A stretch of DNA of 64,000 nt, from positions 1-64,000 of the forward strand of contig NZ_CALPCU010000013.1 in NCBI RefSeq assembly GCF_943193085.1, read 5' to 3'. The notes below the pieces were generated by a model. That model did no database searches, was not told where the DNA came from, and saw nothing but the letters and a program-made list of their open reading frames with translations. This document shows positions 16,740 to 24,871 of this stretch, one piece after another. The stretch comes from Vermiculatibacterium agrestimuris (GTDB lineage Bacteria > Bacillota > Clostridia > Oscillospirales > Oscillospiraceae). Position numbers and translations under genes: made by a program. How positions within the stretch are numbered: the first letter of the stretch is position 1; the number at the start of each line of letters is the position of its first letter.

Positions 16740-18653
16740 ATGAAAAGACGCTTTTTGCCGATGCTGCTGTCTATAGCGACGGCCCTGTCCCTGCTCCCGG
16801 CTCCGGCCCTTGGGGCGGAGCTGGAGATCACCTGGCTGGCGGAGGACGCCTTCGAGCATTCCGGAGACTTTCATGGGGGCCTGGCCGTTGTGTTTGACGG
16901 CTGGTGGAACGACCCGGAGGGAACCCGCTATGGCGTGGTGGACGCCTCCGGCAAGCTGGTGGTGACGCCTTCGGGCGCCTACCAGCTGATCGAGGACTTC
17001 CACGATGGCCGCGCCATTGTGAGTACCGATAAGGGGATGGACGGGATAGCCCGGATCGGTGAAAAGTACGGTGTGATCGACGCCAACGGCAAGCTGTTGG
17101 TTCCTATGAGCTATGATAAGATCGAAGACTACGCCGAGGGGATGGCCGTGGTGAAAAAGGCCCTGTCCGGAAAGAGCCCGGCGGGCCTTACCAACGAGTG
17201 GGAGATGGGCTATCTCGACCTGGACGGCGAATTGGCCGTCCCGATGAAATACGGCGACGCCGGTGATTTTTCCGAGGGGCTGGCTCTGGTCGCCGATAAG
17301 GATTGGAACCGGGGCTTTATCGACAAAACCGGCAAAGAGGTGATCCCCCTGGGAGAATTTGACGATCTCTGGGACTTCCGGGAGGGCCTGGCCTATGCGA
17401 AAAAGGGCGAAAAGGCGGGCTATATCAACACGGACGGAGAGGTGGTCATCCCCCTGGAATACGATCAGGCGGCCCTGGAATTTTCTGATGGGATGGCCAT
17501 CGTGGGCATGGGCGAGCTGCAGGAGCGGAAATTTGGCGCCATTGACAAAACGGGAACCGTGATTGTTCCCTTGGAATATGAGGCAATGCAGGATTTTCAT
17601 GAGGGCATGGCCATGTTCTGGGAGAACGGCAAGGTGGGGTTTGTGAATAAGAACGGCCAGGTGGCGATCCCTGCCGTGTATGACGACGCCGAACTCTTTG
17701 ACGGCGGTCTGTGCGTGGTGACAAAGGACGGTCAACGGGGCGTGGCGGATCGCTCAGGCCGTCTGGTGGTTCCCCTGGGCGCCTATGAATATGTCAAGCT
17801 GGCGCAGGGCATGGTCATAGCCTCCGATATAGAGACGATGAAGGGCGAGGAGCACTACGGAATGTATATCTCCCATGTGTCCCTGCTGGACGCCGACGGC
17901 CAGGTGGTGATCCCCGCCGACCGGTACGACGCCATTTACTCCGTGGGAGAGGGCCTGTTCCAGGTGGAGGCCGGGAACATCGGCACGCCGGAGTACCAGA
18001 CCGGCCTCATCGACAGGGCGGGGAATGTGGTGATCCCGCTGGGCGAGCTTGAAGGGATCTCCGGCTTTTCCGAGGGCCTCGCCTGGGTCGTGGGGGATGG
18101 CAAATATGGGATCCTGAAAAATCCCCTGCCGCCGGAGGAGCGTCAGGCCCCCGATTTGGGAGAGCTTCCGGCGCCCTATGTGGAACCGGCCCAGCCGGAT
18201 CCCGCAGAGACCATCCCGGCGGCGGGCCTGGCCTACGCCTCCACCCAGTTCGTGCTGGTGGATGGCCAGAACGTGGAGTTCCAGTGCTACGCCCTGAAGG
18301 ACGCGAGCGGCAATGACACCAACTACATCAAGCTCCGGGATGTGGCTTCTGTGCTCAACGGCACCGGCGTTCAGTTTGACGTGGGCTGGAATGGCGCGGT
18401 GAACATCGAGACCGGCAAGGCATACGCCCCCAACGGCTCCGAGATGTCCACCCCCTTCAGCGGCGACCGGGCCTACGAGGCTGCGTCCGCCCCCACCAAC
18501 ATCGACGGGCAGCGGGCCGCGCTGGGCGCCATCGTTTTGAAGGACGACCAGGGCGGGGCCTTCACCTATTACAAGCTCCGCGACCTGGGGACGGCCCTGG
18601 GCTTCGCCGTGGACTGGTCGGCGGAAAAGGGCATCTTCATCGAGACAAAATAA
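16740..18653 (+). CDS. Exported WG-repeat protein with C-terminal copper-amine-oxidase-N-like domain
   Basis: 637 residues with a signal peptide (cleavage near ALG-AE). About ten WG/KWG-type repeats of roughly 40 residues (for example GYINTDGEVVIPLEYDQ, GFVNKNGQVAIPAVYDD, each followed by an F.EGLA phrase) fill residues 35-470. After a Pro-rich linker, residues about 500-637 hold two YIKLRDVASVL / YYKLRDLGTAL segments typical of stalk-like Cu-amine-oxidase N-terminal domains. Function of both modules is unclear; surface binding is likely. The gene is 39 bp after serA and may be read through from it. Confidence 0.85.
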   Translation: MKRRFLPMLLSIATALSLLPAPALGAELEITWLAEDAFEHSGDFHGGLAVVFDGWWNDPEGTRYGVVDASGKLVVTPSGAYQLIEDFHDGRAIVSTDKGMDGIARIGEKYGVIDANGKLLVPMSYDKIEDYAEGMAVVKKALSGKSPAGLTNEWEMGYLDLDGELAVPMKYGDAGDFSEGLALVADKDWNRGFIDKTGKEVIPLGEFDDLWDFREGLAYAKKGEKAGYINTDGEVVIPLEYDQAALEFSDGMAIVGMGELQERKFGAIDKTGTVIVPLEYEAMQDFHEGMAMFWENGKVGFVNKNGQVAIPAVYDDAELFDGGLCVVTKDGQRGVADRSGRLVVPLGAYEYVKLAQGMVIASDIETMKGEEHYGMYISHVSLLDADGQVVIPADRYDAIYSVGEGLFQVEAGNIGTPEYQTGLIDRAGNVVIPLGELEGISGFSEGLAWVVGDGKYGILKNPLPPEERQAPDLGELPAPYVEPAQPDPAETIPAAGLAYASTQFVLVDGQNVEFQCYALKDASGNDTNYIKLRDVASVLNGTGVQFDVGWNGAVNIETGKAYAPNGSEMSTPFSGDRAYEAASAPTNIDGQRAALGAIVLKDDQGGAFTYYKLRDLGTALGFAVDWSAEKGIFIETK

Positions 18654-18675
18654 GTCCGTCGGAGCTCCGGCGGAC

Positions 18676-18717
18676 AAAAAGCCCCCGGCGGGAAAATTTC
18701 CCGCCGGGGGCTTTTTT
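18676..18717 (+). terminator. Rho-independent terminator
   Basis: GCCCCCGGCGGG / CCCGCCGGGGGC with an AAAATTT loop, A5 before and T6 after. Confidence 0.92.
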
Positions 18718-18728
18718 GCCGTTTCCTA

Positions 18729-18780
18729 TTGACAAGGGGGAACAATGCGATTATACTGTATATGTTCGATAGATACAGTA
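18729..18780 (+). promoter_or_regulatory. Promoter and operator of the gntR-ABC operon
   Basis: TTGACA (18729-18734), 17-bp spacer, TATACT (18752-18757). A perfect inverted repeat TACTGTAT (18754-18761) / ATACAGTA (18773-18780), 11 bp apart, covers the -10 and the likely start site. YtrA-type GntR repressors bind such sites in their own promoters. Confidence 0.85.
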
Positions 18781-18808
18781 TCTACAAAAAGCAGATGGGA
18801 GTGACCAC

Positions 18809-19183
18809 ATGGATATCATCATCCGAAATACGGGGGAGACCCCCATCTACGACCAGATCACCCGGCAGGTCAAGACGTTGATCCTCACCGGGGTCCTGGG
18901 GGAGGGGGAGGCGTTGCCCTCCATGCGGGCTCTGGCCCGGGATCTGCGGATCAGCGTGATCACCACCAAGCGGGCCTATGAGGAGCTGGAGCGGGAGGGT
19001 TTCATCACCACCGTCCCGGGCAAGGGCTGCTTCGTGGCCCCCCGGAACCTGGAGCTGGTCCGGGAGAACGCCCTGCGTCAGGTGGAGGAGCATCTGCAAA
19101 GGGCGGTGGACGCCGCCAAAATGGGCGGGATCGCCCGGGATGAGGTGCGCCAGACCCTGGACATCCTATACGAGGAGGAATAA
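18809..19183 (+). CDS. GntR family regulator, YtrA subfamily
   Basis: 124 residues: winged-helix (IYDQITRQVKTLILTGVLGEGEALPSMRALARDLRISVITTKRAYEELEREGFI, about 10-75) and a short helical tail of about 45 residues instead of a ligand domain, which defines the YtrA group. These repressors control adjacent ABC exporters and respond to cell-envelope stress. The operator at 18754-18780 supports autoregulation. Confidence 0.93.
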   Translation: MDIIIRNTGETPIYDQITRQVKTLILTGVLGEGEALPSMRALARDLRISVITTKRAYEELEREGFITTVPGKGCFVAPRNLELVRENALRQVEEHLQRAVDAAKMGGIARDEVRQTLDILYEEE

Positions 19184-19190
19184 ACAGACG

Positions 19191-20030
19191 ATGAAATACG
19201 CCGTTGAAATCAAAAATCTCACCAAAACTCTGGGCACCTTTCGCTTGGATGACGTATCCCTCGCCATCCCCGGCGGCACCATTCTGGGGCTCATCGGGGA
19301 GAACGGGGCGGGCAAGTCCACCCTCATCAAGTGCCTGCTGGGCATCCTCACGCCGGACAGCGGCAGCGTGGAGCTGCTGGAGGGGGCGGGCCTGGCGGGG
19401 GTGGGCTACGTCCCCGACGAGTGCCCCTTCTCCGACCAGCTCAAGCTCTGCCAGGTGGCCGACTTCTGCGCCGGGCTCTTCCCCGGCTGGGACGGCGGGC
19501 TCATGTCCCACTACATGGAAAAGTTCCAGCTTCCCTGGGACAAGAAGGTGAAGGAGCTGTCCCGGGGCATGAAGATGAAGCTGTCCATCGCCGCCGCCCT
19601 CAGCCACCGGCCGAACCTCCTGGTGCTGGACGAGGCCACCTCCGGCCTTGACCCGGTGGTGCGGGACGAGATCCTGGACGAGTTCCTGGCCTTTATCCAG
19701 GACGAGGAGCACGCCATCCTCATCTCCAGCCATATCACCAGCGACCTGGAGAAGATCTGCGACTATGTGACCTATCTCCACAAGGGCCGGGTCACCATCG
19801 CCGGGGCCAAGGACGAGCTGCTTGCCACCTATGGCAAGCTCTCCTGCTCCAGGGCGGAGCTGGCCGGGATCGACTCCATCCTTCTGGTGGGCAAGCGGGA
19901 GGGGGAGTTCGGCTGCCAGGCTCTCATCAACGACCGCCGGGCCTTCCAGGCGGTGTGGCCCCAGCTGCCCCTGGAGGCGCCCACACTGGAGGACCTGATG
20001 ATCTTTACCACAAGGGGGGACAGGACATGA
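19191..20030 (+). CDS. ABC transporter ATP-binding protein
   Basis: 279 residues. Walker A GENGAGKST, Walker B LLVLDEATSGLD and H-loop ISSHI are present. The signature is LSRGMKMKL, as in YtrB-type exporters. ATG 19191 is 7 bp after the gntR stop, with GAGGAGG upstream. Part of the GntR-ATPase-permease set. Confidence 0.94.
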   Translation: MKYAVEIKNLTKTLGTFRLDDVSLAIPGGTILGLIGENGAGKSTLIKCLLGILTPDSGSVELLEGAGLAGVGYVPDECPFSDQLKLCQVADFCAGLFPGWDGGLMSHYMEKFQLPWDKKVKELSRGMKMKLSIAAALSHRPNLLVLDEATSGLDPVVRDEILDEFLAFIQDEEHAILISSHITSDLEKICDYVTYLHKGRVTIAGAKDELLATYGKLSCSRAELAGIDSILLVGKREGEFGCQALINDRRAFQAVWPQLPLEAPTLEDLMIFTTRGDRT

Positions 20031-20638
20031 CCGGCTTTTTGAAGCGGGACTTTTATCTCATCAGCAATAACATCCGTTTTTACATTCTCATTATCGCGGC
20101 CTTTGCCGCCCTGTCGGTCTTTACCGATTTCAATTCTGGTTTTTATGTCTTCTATATACTCATTTTTGGCATGTCCAGCATCCTGGGCCTGTTCAGCTAC
20201 GACGATTTCAACCACTGGACGGCCTACGCCGCCGCCGTGGAGAAGGGCCGCCGGGACATGGTGAACGCCCGGTACCTCCTCACTGTCCTGGTGGCGGCGG
20301 GGATGACGGCGCTGCAGCTCCTCCTGAGCCTGCTGGGAAGGGAGGAGAACAGCCTGCCCGTGGCGGCGGTCTACGGCGGGGTGTTCCTCCTCTACGCCGC
20401 CATTGCCCTGCCCGTCAGCTACCGCTTCGGCGGCACCAAAAGCCGGACGGTGATGGTGGTCATCATCGCCCTTTTGGCCGGCGGCGTCGGCGTGGGGAGC
20501 TCGATCCTGACTATCTCCGGCACCCTGGGCCGGCTGCGCCTGCCGCCGGTGACCCTGCTGCTGCCGCTGCTGGGACTGGCCGCCCTGGCCGTCTCCTACC
20601 AGATCTCCTGCCGCATCATGGCGAAAAAGGAGCTTTGA
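20027..20638 (+). CDS. ABC-2 type permease subunit (ABC2_membrane_5-like)
   Basis: 203 residues with six predicted membrane segments; it begins MTGFLKRDFYLISNNIRFYILI and carries SYDDFNHWTAYAAAVEKGRRDMVNARY, a cytoplasmic loop common to this family. The start overlaps the ATPase stop by 4 bp. It is the last backbone gene before element A, which starts 42 bp downstream; no terminator for this operon remains on the left side, perhaps displaced by the insertion. Confidence 0.88.
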   Translation: MTGFLKRDFYLISNNIRFYILIIAAFAALSVFTDFNSGFYVFYILIFGMSSILGLFSYDDFNHWTAYAAAVEKGRRDMVNARYLLTVLVAAGMTALQLLLSLLGREENSLPVAAVYGGVFLLYAAIALPVSYRFGGTKSRTVMVVIIALLAGGVGVGSSILTISGTLGRLRLPPVTLLLPLLGLAALAVSYQISCRIMAKKEL

Positions 20639-20679
20639 GCCTGGGAGCTCTCCGGCGGGATATGGCCCTTCTGCGTCAA

Positions 20680-20735
20680 CAAAAAACCGGGTCTGCCCCT
20701 TGGGAGGAACTTCGTAAAGAAGTTCCTCCCAAAAC
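20680..20735 (+). repeat. Left end of element A: 20-bp inverted repeat plus hairpin
   Basis: CAAAAAACCGGGTCTGCCCC (20680-20699) is followed by a hairpin TTGGGAGGAACTTC / GAAGTTCCTCCCAA around GTAAA (20700-20733). The mirror copy lies at 34694-34749. Both hairpins share the core ACTyCGTAArGAAGT while their outer arms differ but still pair. Confidence 0.8.
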
Positions 20736-20746
20736 TTTTGTCAAGC

Positions 20747-20772
20747 CAGCCGGATGTGATTGAATTGCGAGG
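20747..20772 (+). promoter_or_regulatory. GCCGGATGTG box upstream of tnpV
   Basis: CAGCCGGATGTGATTGAATT is nearly identical to the reverse complement of 32929-32955 before the recombinase, where a further copy overlaps the -10. It is probably an operator shared by tnpV and the recombinase gene. Confidence 0.5.
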
Positions 20773-20799
20773 AATTTCTACATATTGGAGGACTATATC

Positions 20800-21168
20800 A
20801 TGGAAAAGTCACTATTTGAGCGCATGGGTGGAACCTATCATCAAGAGGGCGATTACTTTCTCCCCGACCTGTCTGTACCCGAACTTCCCGCCATCGGTAT
20901 ATGGGGACAACGGAGGAGGCGGTATCTGAAAGAACACCGTCAGGCTCTTTATACGGCTTTGCTACTATCTGGCAAATTGAACGACCACCTGTCCGAAGTT
21001 GACGAACAAGCAGAAGCTATGTTTTCTCAGCTTGTAAAACAGATGGCGGCACAGGACAGTATCACCGAGCAGTTTAAAGCGGATAATCAAATGGAATGGG
21101 TCAGGCAAATGAACAGCGCCCGAAACCGGGCGGAGGAAGTTATCTATAATAAGTTGATTTACGCCTGA
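20800..21168 (+). CDS. tnpV: Transposon-encoded protein TnpV
   Basis: 122 residues with the family pattern FERMGGTYHQEGDYFLPDL, IGIWGQRRRRYLKEHRQALYTALLLSGKL and QDSITEQFKADNQMEWVRQMNSARNRAEE. TnpV occurs in Tn4451-like elements; its role is unknown. ATG 20800 follows GGAGG by 8 nt; the TTG at 20785 would overlap that site. The N-terminal gene position next to the left end fits the element's boundary. Confidence 0.88.
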   Translation: MEKSLFERMGGTYHQEGDYFLPDLSVPELPAIGIWGQRRRRYLKEHRQALYTALLLSGKLNDHLSEVDEQAEAMFSQLVKQMAAQDSITEQFKADNQMEWVRQMNSARNRAEEVIYNKLIYA

Positions 21169-21232
21169 AATTAAGAAACCTGTAGAGAACATTTAGCAGA
21201 CTGCCCTATATTCAAAGATACGGGGCAGTCTG

Positions 21233-21474
21233 TTACTGTCCGGCCCGATATTTTTCTATTACCGCCTTTATTTTCTCCCTGGCCCGAATGACTGAGTGCA
21301 TGATTGATTGCGGTCTGCAACGCTCCATCTGTCGAAATTTTATATAGAACGTTTCCGATATTTCCAAATCACAAAATTCCCCCTGCCCGTCTGTAAAAGC
21401 TGATAAAATACGACGTTTTTTCCATCGCTCCACACTTCCGTCCGAAGTGTATAGACCTTATCCATGAACGTCAT
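21233..21474 (-). pseudogene. Remnant of a sigma-70-like factor gene of conjugative-element type
   Basis: From ATG 21474 (ribosome site GGAGGGC) the frame reads MTFMDKVYTLRTEVWSDGKN and soon stops; a different frame starting near 21433 continues with KKRRILSAFTDGQGEFCDLEISETFYIKFRQMERC and jumps to a C-terminus RAREKIKAVIEKY. The two frames together match the start and end of the roughly 180-residue sigma factors of clostridial conjugative elements, with a frameshift and loss of most of the middle. The identification is by remembered family pattern. Confidence 0.6.
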
Positions 21475-21490
21475 TTGCCTGCCCTCCTAC

Positions 21491-21528
21491 AAAAAAGCTG
21501 GGTGAAAGGGCTTAACCTCTCACCCAGC
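21491..21528 (-). terminator. Terminator-like hairpin reading leftwards
   Basis: GCTGGGTGA / TCACCCAGC with a 14-nt loop; on the minus strand it is followed by T6. It lies just upstream of the sigma remnant, so it may be an attenuator or the end of an upstream minus-strand transcript. Confidence 0.55.
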
Positions 21529-21555
21529 AGCCCGTGAGGATGTGCAATTTGGGAG

Positions 21556-21663
21556 CTACCCTTGAAATTTCTCCAATTTTTTCAGCCAGTTTCCAACGCT
21601 GCCTTTAGCAATTTGCCTGTACAAGAGTGCCGGTATCGCCACGGTCAGGAGGATGAGCCTCAT
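21556..21663 (-). CDS. Possible 35-residue membrane-associated peptide
   Basis: ATG 21663 to TAG 21556. A hydrophobic N-terminal half (RLILLTVAIPALLY) is followed by a basic amphipathic end (KGSVGNWLKKLEKFQG). No good ribosome site precedes it. It is followed by the terminator-like hairpin at 21491-21528, so a short minus-strand transcript is possible; it may equally be chance. Confidence 0.25.
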   Translation of the reverse strand: MRLILLTVAIPALLYRQIAKGSVGNWLKKLEKFQG

Positions 21664-21724
21664 TTGCACAATTGATACTTACCGCTCCACAGTGTATAAT
21701 TTATAATATTCCATCGAGTTTCGA

Positions 21725-21758
21725 TCTTGACGGAATTTTGACTTTCTCCCTATATGAT
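21725..21758 (+). promoter_or_regulatory. Promoter with direct TTGAC repeats before the response-regulator gene
   Basis: TTGAC occurs at 21727-21731 and 21738-21742, an 11-bp period, followed by TATATGAT at 21751. A second site at 23773-23806 is identical at 26 of 34 aligned positions. OmpR-family regulators bind direct repeats of about 11 bp next to or overlapping -35 elements. Confidence 0.65.
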
Positions 21759-21780
21759 GAAAAAGGCTGGAGGTGTTCAC

Positions 21781-22455
21781 ATGGCATACAGAATTTTGAT
21801 CGTGGATGATGAGCCGATCCTGACCGAACTGCTTTCCACCCATTTGCAGGATCACGGATATGCAGTTTCCGTAGCCAACAGTAGCGATGAAGCCCTGGCA
21901 AAGCTGAATACAAAGCCAAATCTCATTCTGCTGGACATCAATATGCCGGGGATGGATGGACTGGAGCTGTGCAAGGTCATTCGGAATCATATCGTCTGCC
22001 CTATCCTGTTCCTGACGGCGCGGATCACAGAGCAGGATAAGGTCAACGGCCTGCGGGCCGGAGGGGACGACTATATCACCAAGCCGTTCGGCTTGCAGGA
22101 ATTGCTTGCCCGCATTGAGGCCCATCTGCGCCGGGATGAGCGGAATAACCGCCCGCCGGAGGTCGTGACCTCTCAGGGGCTGATTATCAATCTCTCTGAC
22201 AGAAAAGTGTTTTGGAATGAGCAGGAGCTTTCTTTTTCAAAGAGGGAATTTGACATCATCGAATTTCTGTCCTCTAACCCCAATCAGGTCTTTGACAAGG
22301 AACGCATCTATGAGGCGGTATGGGGCTATGACGCAGAGGGCGACAGCAACGTGATTAAAGAGCATATCCGCAAGATCCGCGCAAAGCTCATGCAGGCCAG
22401 CGGGAGTGAGTACATCGAAACAGTTTGGGGGATGGGCTACCGATGGAAAAAATAA
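21781..22455 (+). CDS. OmpR/PhoB family response regulator
   Basis: 224 residues: receiver domain with the acidic pair in LIVDDEP, phospho-Asp in LILLDINMPGMDG, Thr in FLTAR and Lys in YITKPF; then a winged-helix output domain (about 125-222; SFSKREFDIIEFLSSNPNQVFDKERIYEAVWG ... VIKEHIRKIRAKL). Closest in look to VanR/BceR-type regulators. ATG 21781 has GGAGGTG 6 nt upstream. The kinase gene overlaps its end by 13 bp. It probably acts at the two TTGAC-repeat promoters. Confidence 0.95.
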   Translation: MAYRILIVDDEPILTELLSTHLQDHGYAVSVANSSDEALAKLNTKPNLILLDINMPGMDGLELCKVIRNHIVCPILFLTARITEQDKVNGLRAGGDDYITKPFGLQELLARIEAHLRRDERNNRPPEVVTSQGLIINLSDRKVFWNEQELSFSKREFDIIEFLSSNPNQVFDKERIYEAVWGYDAEGDSNVIKEHIRKIRAKLMQASGSEYIETVWGMGYRWKK

Positions 22456-23723
22456 AAAGGCAATCACTGAAACGCTCTTTTATGGCGGCTGTGGCGATTA
22501 CTATGTTGATCGTGTTCCTATGCAGCGGTCTTGCAATTTTCGGCTGTTACCTTCTACAAAAGCATATTCTCCCCGATTCCAACGAGGTTTGGCTGACGCA
22601 GCAGACAACCGCCCCGGATGGTACGGTCACAGAGGCAAAGATGAGGTATGTCCTTGATGACTCGCCAGAGCCATTCGGCCAACTGATAGCGGACGGTCAG
22701 GAACGCAACGAGAGTCAGGGACAGACGAGCTACATGATAGAGCGTATCGAATCCAGCTACTCCATGCTTTCCCCGAAAACGAGAACGGCCTACCGCGTTT
22801 CGCAGATTTGTATGATGTTGCTGCCCTTCCTGTTTGCTGTAATTGGAATTACTCTGTGCGCGTGGTGGTTTTATCACAAGATACTGGAGCCGCCGATCAC
22901 TGTCTTGATGGATGCCACCGTACACATCCAAGACCGGGATTTGAACTTCCAGATCAATTTTAGCGGGCGGGATGAGTTGGGCCAGCTCTGTACCGCGTTT
23001 GAAAAAATGCGGCAGACCCTATATGAGAATAACCGTCAGCTCTGGAGTATGCTGGAGGAACGCCGCGCATTGCAGGCATCCGTGGCCCACGATCTGCGTA
23101 ATCCCATCGCCATTATGACAGGCTATGTGGAATATTTGCAGGAGAACCGCCAGGGCGGAACCTTGACGGACGAAAAATTAGAAAAGGCGCTCGCCAATCT
23201 CGGCATTACTGCGGAGCGTATGGGCCACTACACAGATACCATGCGCGACCTGGGCGCGATTGAAGAAACAGAAGTCCACCGCAGAGAAGTGGAACTTCCT
23301 GAGTTTTTACAGCACATGGCGGACTCATTATCCATTCTGTTTCAGAACACCGAAGTACGCTTTGCTTGTAATTTCCATGTGCCAGCGGGCAGGGCCATCC
23401 TTGACGGGGAGCTGTTATACCGCGTTCTGGAAAACCTGATTTCCAATGCCCTGCGTTTTGCGGAACATCAAATTAAGCTTGCCTTTTATCTGGAACACGG
23501 AACGCTGTCGGCCACCGTGACAGACGATGGGCCGGGTTTTTCGGAAAAGCTGCTGCAAAAGAAAACCGCCCTGTTCTACTCCGAAGATACCTCCGGCAAG
23601 CACCTGGGCCTGGGGCTTGCGGTGAGCCGGGTGCTGTGCCAAAAGCATGGGGGAACCATAGAGCTGTCAAACAGATTGCCGCATGGAGCCTGCGTGAAAG
23701 CCACCATCACCATCAAGCAATAA
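22443..23723 (+). CDS. Sensor histidine kinase
   Basis: 426 residues: two membrane helices (about 10-36 and 120-145) enclosing an extracytoplasmic loop of about 85 residues, a HAMP domain, the dimerisation motif VAHDLRNPIAIMTGYVEYL with the phospho-His, N-box RVLENLISNALRF, G1 VTDDGPGFS and G2 GKHLGLGLAVSRVL. The loop contains no recognised domain. It pairs with the overlapping response-regulator gene. Confidence 0.95.
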   Translation: MEKIKRQSLKRSFMAAVAITMLIVFLCSGLAIFGCYLLQKHILPDSNEVWLTQQTTAPDGTVTEAKMRYVLDDSPEPFGQLIADGQERNESQGQTSYMIERIESSYSMLSPKTRTAYRVSQICMMLLPFLFAVIGITLCAWWFYHKILEPPITVLMDATVHIQDRDLNFQINFSGRDELGQLCTAFEKMRQTLYENNRQLWSMLEERRALQASVAHDLRNPIAIMTGYVEYLQENRQGGTLTDEKLEKALANLGITAERMGHYTDTMRDLGAIEETEVHRREVELPEFLQHMADSLSILFQNTEVRFACNFHVPAGRAILDGELLYRVLENLISNALRFAEHQIKLAFYLEHGTLSATVTDDGPGFSEKLLQKKTALFYSEDTSGKHLGLGLAVSRVLCQKHGGTIELSNRLPHGACVKATITIKQ

Positions 23724-23737
23724 ATCGTCCCTCCAAA

Positions 23738-23768
23738 ATGCTGCCCCAAAAACCTGGGCGGCATTTTT
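23738..23768 (+). terminator. Rho-independent terminator after the histidine kinase
   Basis: ATGCTGCCC / GGGCGGCAT (one wobble) with a 9-nt loop, then T5. It separates the regulator operon from the cargo operon. Confidence 0.8.
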
Positions 23769-23772
23769 CATT

Positions 23773-23806
23773 TCTTGACCGAATCTTGACCTTTGCCCAT
23801 TATGCT
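23773..23806 (+). promoter_or_regulatory. Second TTGAC-repeat promoter, before the lipoprotein operon
   Basis: TTGAC at 23775-23779 and 23786-23790, 11-bp period, with TATGCT at 23801. Same layout as 21725-21758, which implies joint control by the adjacent response regulator. Confidence 0.65.
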
Positions 23807-23834
23807 TAGTCCATCAAAGCAAAGGAGGCCATGT

Positions 23835-24869
23835 ATGCGAAAACGATTGATTGCCGTTCTCTTGATATGCGGCGCACTTTTATCCCTCGCCGCCTGTGGG
23901 AACTATGCCATTCCAGACAGTACACCCCCGCCGTCACAGGCTGTTGCCGCAAACCCGTTTGAGGCAGCGGAGGAGGACGCCGGATTTCTGGCAATGCTCA
24001 CCCACGAAGCTGCTTCGGCTGATTTCTCCGAGAGTGGGGAGCGCCTGCCCTTCCCCTATGACGGCGGCGAGTTTCGGCTGGACTACCGATTCTCCCTCAC
24101 CGGCAAGATGGATACCGTTGGATTTCTCCTGTTCCTGGACGGCCAGCCCCAGCCCTACAAGGTGAACGATACCACTGCGGAGTATGAGTATTGCCATAGC
24201 TTTCCCGCAAAGGAGGATCACAGCTTTTCCTTCCTCTTTGAGCCTGTAACCGGCAGCACCGGCGATACGCTGGCCCTGACTGTGGTGAGCATCACCAACC
24301 CGGACTTCCAGCCGGATATGGAATCCACCTCCAGCTTTGGCTGGTATCATAAGACGCTGGATTCCTATGTTGAATTGAAGTTCAACATGGACGCACCCGC
24401 CGCCCATTCAGACCTTCCGCCCGTCCGGGAAATCTTTTCACAAAGCGAAGCGCGGGAGGAAAAGGCCACAGCGCAGTATGTGGAAAACGAGCTTCCCAAA
24501 TACGGCTGGGGAGATGTGAGCATGGACACGCTGGACAGCGGAATCTATTACACCTTCTCCTGCGATGGCGGCATCACCTATGACAACCTGCTTGTCTCCG
24601 CTCCCGTTCTCCTGCGGTTTACCATGTGCGGCACAGCCGGAACAAGTTACAGCATCGCCTTCTTCTTGGACCATCAGCCGGTGAAACTTGGCGAAAGCAC
24701 CTGCTGCTCTGTTGCCTTGAGCAAGGGCGGCGTCATGGAGCTGGAGGCTGTAATCGACCCGGACAAGCTGGGGCAGTTTCACACCTTCTACTGTGTGGCC
24801 GTCCCCCAGGACGGAGCTTCCGGCCCGCTCATTAAGACCAATTCTATTTTATTGTATAAGGAGAGCTGA
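23835..24869 (+). CDS. Lipoprotein of unknown function (cargo of element A)
   Basis: 344 residues. A lipoprotein signal (KRLIAVLLICGALLSLAAC, lipobox LAAC) is followed by a soluble beta-rich part with two related halves: both contain a segment of the kind GYRFSLTGKMDTVGFLLFLDGQPQPYKVN (first half) and FTMCGTAGTSYSIAFFLDHQPVKLGE (second half). No named domain recognised. ATG 23835 is preceded by AAAGGAGG. It is first in an operon with another lipoprotein and an ABC exporter, so it may bind or sense the exported compound. Confidence 0.75.
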   Translation: MRKRLIAVLLICGALLSLAACGNYAIPDSTPPPSQAVAANPFEAAEEDAGFLAMLTHEAASADFSESGERLPFPYDGGEFRLDYRFSLTGKMDTVGFLLFLDGQPQPYKVNDTTAEYEYCHSFPAKEDHSFSFLFEPVTGSTGDTLALTVVSITNPDFQPDMESTSSFGWYHKTLDSYVELKFNMDAPAAHSDLPPVREIFSQSEAREEKATAQYVENELPKYGWGDVSMDTLDSGIYYTFSCDGGITYDNLLVSAPVLLRFTMCGTAGTSYSIAFFLDHQPVKLGESTCCSVALSKGGVMELEAVIDPDKLGQFHTFYCVAVPQDGASGPLIKTNSILLYKES

Positions 24870-24871
24870 AC

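Noticed and set aside
14424..17735. 1103-codon minus-strand frame
   Set aside because: Antisense of serC, serA and the WG-repeat gene; composition typical of a mirror frame.
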